Part shown: positions 32,129-35,343 of the stretch, in pieces | Position numbering within the stretch: position 1 is the first letter of the stretch | How the letters are laid out: each line of letters begins with the position of its first letter | Assembly (NCBI GenBank): GCA_002399265.1 | Contig: DHDG01000063.1 | Location: forward strand, 362-35,704 | Origin: Firmicutes bacterium UBA4882 | GTDB taxonomy: Bacteria > Bacillota > UBA4882 | Direction: 5' to 3' | DNA length: 35,343 bases | Made by a program: the position numbers and the translations under genes | The notes under the pieces: generated by a model | Database searches by the model: none | What the model was told of the DNA's origin: nothing | The model's input: only the letters and a program-made list of their open reading frames with translations

Positions 32129-33631
32129 ATGCGAACTCGAACCGGTCTGGTGCTATTATTAATGATTATCTTGGCTGGCATTGCCGGGGCAGGGAGTGTT
32201 GCTGCCGGGAGCGGCAGTAATGAGACTATGACGGACGCAGCCGGGCCTGGCGCTGCGGCACAAGAAGGAGCTGCGGCACAAGAAGCAGTACGGTCGGTGC
32301 CGCCCGAGGCACCAGCCCTGCAGCTAACCTTGGATGATGCGATTGCACTGGGTCTGAAATGCGATCCGAGTGTCTTGTCAGCCAGGAATTCGGTTTATGC
32401 CAGCGAAGCGGCTCTTAAGAGGGAGCTGGTCGCCTTTATCCCGAGCGCTACTATTTCAGTAAATTATGGTAGTGCGCCTATCAGAGTGCCAGCCGGGGAA
32501 GAGAGTAAGAATCAGCCGGATGGCAGTCTTTCGATTCGTATTGCTCAGGATATTACGGGTATCATACCCCGGTTTATCGGGTGGCAAACCGTTAGTGCGG
32601 TTGAAACAGCCACCTGGAATCTTGCAGATGCCAATGCCTCACTAATCCAGGCGCAGAACAGCGCCGTCATTGCCGTCATGCAAAAGTATCTGGCCGTTCT
32701 CAAAGCTGAAAGAGTCGTGGGGCTCAACGAAAGCGCCTACAAAATGGCGGAAGATGACGAGCGTGTGGTGCGTATTAATCTTGAGGAAGGGGCAGCTACC
32801 CGCATGGATCTGATGCGGGCGCAAAGCGCCCTGGAAAAGGCGCGCATCGATCGCCTCAACGCCGAAGCCAATCTGCAAATAGCGGTCGACTCCCTGCTCA
32901 TGCAGATCGGTTATGATTTTGGTACCACCGTAGTCCTAACCCCGGTGACAGACATCGCCGTTGAAGTGCCGGGCACTGGCACGATTTCCGAAATGACTGA
33001 GCAGGCTCTGCTAAACAGATCCGATATCCTGTCTGCCAAGACGCGGGTGAAAAAAGCGGAAAGCGATCTGGCCCAGGCTAAGAATGGCTTCTTGCCGTCT
33101 TTGAAGCTTACGGCCTCCCAGCGCTGGGGTGATTTTGTGCTCGGGATTGGCTTGGATCCGGTGAACGCCAATATCCAATGGAATGTTGACGGCCTAATAT
33201 GGCAGAAGAACGAGCCAGCGGTCAGCCCCACTGAAGGGTTAACCTTGAAGCTGGATTTCGTTTGGAACCCGCTTGATGCCTTTGAGCGGTCGGCCATGCT
33301 GAAATCGTCGCAGGCTAGTCTGGACAGTGCCCGTATTGCACTAAAGCGTGCCGAAGACAATCTGAGGCTGGAAATTCGGCAAAAGTTGAATGACTTTGAG
33401 ACGGCGGGCCGGCGTCTGGATCAAGTGCGCCGTGATTATGCCATCGCCCAAGAGTCCCGTTCTTTGGCCGCCTTAAGGTATCAGGAAGGCGTAGCGCTTT
33501 TCTCAGAACTGGCTCAGGCGACGCAGTCATTGTCCCAGTCCGACTATAGTGTAGTACAAGCGGAGTATGATTTGCTAATGGCGGCCATCAACCTATACAA
33601 TGCCTACGGAATCTCCCCGCGCGCCCACTGA
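32129..33631 (+). CDS. TolC-family outer-membrane efflux protein
   Basis: Outer-membrane channel that completes the tripartite pump. It has a signal peptide (about residues 1-27) without a lipobox, and an alanine-rich mature N-terminus containing two 18-base tandem copies (32252-32287). Two TolC-like repeats follow, beginning TLDDAIALGLKCDPSVLSAR and TEQALLNRSDILSAKTRVKK, each with long helices and a short beta segment (FIPSATISVNYGS; FLPSLKLTASQRW). Length 500 aa is normal. The ATG at 32129 follows TTGGAGGTG. Its presence is good evidence of an outer membrane. No terminator was recognised after it. Confidence 0.9.
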   Translation: MRTRTGLVLLLMIILAGIAGAGSVAAGSGSNETMTDAAGPGAAAQEGAAAQEAVRSVPPEAPALQLTLDDAIALGLKCDPSVLSARNSVYASEAALKRELVAFIPSATISVNYGSAPIRVPAGEESKNQPDGSLSIRIAQDITGIIPRFIGWQTVSAVETATWNLADANASLIQAQNSAVIAVMQKYLAVLKAERVVGLNESAYKMAEDDERVVRINLEEGAATRMDLMRAQSALEKARIDRLNAEANLQIAVDSLLMQIGYDFGTTVVLTPVTDIAVEVPGTGTISEMTEQALLNRSDILSAKTRVKKAESDLAQAKNGFLPSLKLTASQRWGDFVLGIGLDPVNANIQWNVDGLIWQKNEPAVSPTEGLTLKLDFVWNPLDAFERSAMLKSSQASLDSARIALKRAEDNLRLEIRQKLNDFETAGRRLDQVRRDYAIAQESRSLAALRYQEGVALFSELAQATQSLSQSDYSVVQAEYDLLMAAINLYNAYGISPRAH

Positions 33632-33652
33632 GTGCCGTTCGCCGTCGGGAAG

Positions 33653-33667
33653 CTGATCGGCGATCAG
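33653..33667. repeat. Small palindrome CTGATC-GGC-GATCAG
   Basis: It lies in the 170-base gap after the tolC-like gene, flanked on both sides by CGGGAAGC copies. No T-run follows. It might be a weak hairpin or a chance structure. Confidence 0.4.
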
Positions 33668-33801
33668 GCGATCGGGAAGCCGCCTTCCTCTGGACAAGTA
33701 ACCGCCGCAAAACGCGCTTACTTGTCTTTATTTTTAGCAAGGAAATTCTCCTTCTGCAGAGAAGAAAAGAAAGAGCAAACGTACCGATCAGGGGGTATTT
33801 T

Positions 33802-35277
33802 ATGCGCAGGGACCGAAAAAGGTTGGCAGCACTGGTCTTAATAGTAGCATTCATGATCAGCTTTTCCGCGGTGAATGTCCGTGTCTGCGCTCAGCAAGAA
33901 ATGCTGCTTGCAGATGCCATTACGAACGGCCTTGTGCGGGCAGAGATCAAGGGTGCCGGATTGGCGGAAATTGAAGCCCGTTTGGAGCGGCAAACCGAAC
34001 AGCCCATTACGATTGCAATTCCAGCCGGAACCTTTTTTGTGAACCGGGGTGCCGCCTTGAACATGGTGGCTGTGAAAAACATCTGGATTGATCTGTCTGC
34101 CAAGACGGAAACACGTGTGATGATCCCTTCCGCAGGTACTAATATGTATAAGCGCGTGCCGGACAGTAGCTTTAGTTTTGATGTCAGGCAGACACCGGAG
34201 CCCAAAGAATTAGCGCGTCTGTGCATTCGGCTGGCAATAGCGCAGATCAGTATTCCGGCCCGGCAAATTGCGGTCTGGATTGTGACCGATGATCCCGCGC
34301 GCCATGATATTGATAAGACCTATATCATTCGCTGGCAGAATGGTTCCACCACACCTGCCGCCTCAAACGAGGATATTTTGCAGGCCATGAAAGCCGTGGA
34401 GCAGGCGGGGATCAATACGGCCAATAAAAAGCTTTTTAAGGAGAAGATATCGGCTATACGCGGAATAGTGAGCGCTGATCAAGAGATCGCCGACTATGCC
34501 GTCAAACTGCTCGGTTTTACAGGGCGTGAACCGATCAGTGCTTTAGTATCCCTTTTGGGAGATAATGTGCTCGCCATTCGGGCAGAAGCCGCCAATAGTC
34601 TCAAAAAGGCGGGCCCATTAGCGCTGGAGTATCTTCTGCTAGCTGCAAACGGGATGGACCCAACCGTAGCCCTGGAGGCCATTCGATTATTGGCGGGATT
34701 TGAAGGCACGCATGTGGTTCAGGTATTACGGAATGCCACCGCCAGTACTAATCCGGCGATCCGCGCCGAGGCCGTACGCAGCCTTTCAGGTAGAACAGGG
34801 GTAGAATGCCTCAGTATCCTTAAGCCGTTACTACAAGATAGTGATGCGACTGTCCGCAAAAATGCGGCGGAAGCATTGCAGAGGCTTCGCTGGCGGCCGA
34901 CCAACAAAACTGAAGAAGTCTGGTTTCTAATCGCCTTGCGGCGTGCGGAAGAATGTGTGGCGCTGGGTTCTGTCGCCGTGGAGCCGTTAATAACAGTGTT
35001 GCAGGATCCGGAAGCACCGGTGCGGCTGATGGCTGTTAAGGCACTGGGGCTGCTAGCCGATGAACGCGCCGTGGAGCCGTTGATTGCCATGGTAGCGGAT
35101 CGCGATGCGGAGATCAGAAGCGCCACAGCGGTCGCTCTGGGCAAACTGGGCGATTATCGGGCGGTGGAGTCTTTGATTGAGCTGTTGGCCGACGCTGACG
35201 AGCAAGTCACTGAAGACGCCTGGCAGGCACTTAAAGCTATTACGGGTAAGGATTTCCGCAAGACTAAATTGACCTAG
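33802..35277 (+). CDS. Exported HEAT-repeat protein of unknown function
   Basis: A 491-aa protein. An N-terminal hydrophobic signal (about residues 8-31, possible cleavage VCA-QQ) points to export. Residues 35-200 form a beta-rich domain (ITIAIPAGTFFVNRGAALNM, then RQIAVWIVTDDPARHDIDKT) that I cannot assign. From about residue 210 to the end there are HEAT/PBS-lyase repeats, best seen in DPEAPVRLMAVKALGLLADE and DRDAEIRSATAVALGKLGDY. Such repeats usually form a protein-binding solenoid. The ATG at 33802 follows AGGGGG. It lies 170 bases after the efflux operon on the same strand, and may or may not be cotranscribed. It has no visible catalytic motif. Confidence 0.8.
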   Translation: MRRDRKRLAALVLIVAFMISFSAVNVRVCAQQEMLLADAITNGLVRAEIKGAGLAEIEARLERQTEQPITIAIPAGTFFVNRGAALNMVAVKNIWIDLSAKTETRVMIPSAGTNMYKRVPDSSFSFDVRQTPEPKELARLCIRLAIAQISIPARQIAVWIVTDDPARHDIDKTYIIRWQNGSTTPAASNEDILQAMKAVEQAGINTANKKLFKEKISAIRGIVSADQEIADYAVKLLGFTGREPISALVSLLGDNVLAIRAEAANSLKKAGPLALEYLLLAANGMDPTVALEAIRLLAGFEGTHVVQVLRNATASTNPAIRAEAVRSLSGRTGVECLSILKPLLQDSDATVRKNAAEALQRLRWRPTNKTEEVWFLIALRRAEECVALGSVAVEPLITVLQDPEAPVRLMAVKALGLLADERAVEPLIAMVADRDAEIRSATAVALGKLGDYRAVESLIELLADADEQVTEDAWQALKAITGKDFRKTKLT

Positions 35278-35326
35278 AAAAGCTGGTGGATCTTGAATAA
35301 GCATAAGTTCTAAGACAAGGGAAGAC

Positions 35327-35343
35327 GAGGGGACGGTTCATCT
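35327..35343. repeat. Palindromic intergenic element, copy 3 (cut by the window edge)
   Basis: GAGGGGACGGTTCATCT, 50 bases after a stop codon, matches the left arm core of copies 1 and 2. The inverted right arm would lie outside the window. Confidence 0.65.

Noticed and set aside
1..35343. CRISPR arrays, tRNA or rRNA genes, intact transposases, toxin-antitoxin or restriction systems
   Set aside because: None was found on reading both strands; the repeats present are palindromic elements or short tandem duplications without spacer structure.

Overview
The window looks like chromosome of a spore-forming, diderm (Negativicutes-like, perhaps Sporomusaceae) member of the Firmicutes. Spore formation is suggested by spoVAC, spoVAD and spoVAE flanked by two DUF1657 genes. 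An outer membrane is suggested by a MacA/MacB/TolC-type efflux operon with an outer-membrane factor, and by two ABC substrate-binding proteins whose signal peptides lack a lipobox cysteine. The taxonomic placement is inference; no rRNA or tRNA gene was seen. I found no CRISPR array and no intact transposase or phage gene.

Layout. 73-876: DUF2225 protein. 1017-6558 (minus): a full oligopeptide ABC transporter operon in the order oppA-oppB-oppC-oppD-oppF, with a strong hairpin between oppA and oppB. 6983-8769: a SpoU/TrmH-type RNA ribose methyltransferase and a membrane-anchored metallophosphoesterase, separated by a large palindromic intergenic element. 9099-10445: hexameric glutamate dehydrogenase behind a promoter, a GntR-like palindrome and a structured leader. 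Its terminator is followed directly by a decayed group II intron (10554-11272) of the class that inserts behind terminators. 11322-12047 (minus): lipoprotein of unknown function. 12285-14842: DUF1657-spoVAC-spoVAD-spoVAE-DUF1657 operon. 15081-16790: chemoreceptor. 17095-19405: an ATP-grasp ligase and a MenG/UbiE-like methyltransferase. 19540-19839 (minus): small zinc-ribbon protein. 20017-22975: a promoter, a folded leader ending in a terminator, then a TM1266-type hydrogenase-system regulator and a NitT/TauT-type ABC importer. 23063-26788: PlsC-type acyltransferase, glycerate kinase, DUF4382-like lipoprotein, a second palindromic element and a DMT-family permease that overlaps tail-to-tail with an M3/M2-type metallopeptidase (26751-28358, minus). 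28698-33631: macA-macB(ATPase)-macB(permease)-tolC. 33802-35277: exported HEAT-repeat protein. The window ends inside a third copy of the palindromic element.

The features most worth a second look are the folded leader and terminator in front of the TM1266/ABC operon, the linkage of that regulator to an importer with no hydrogenase gene in view, the spoVA/DUF1657 cluster, the terminator-docked intron remnant, the GGGGACGGTTC palindrome family, and the many short tandem duplications in linkers and intergenic DNA.
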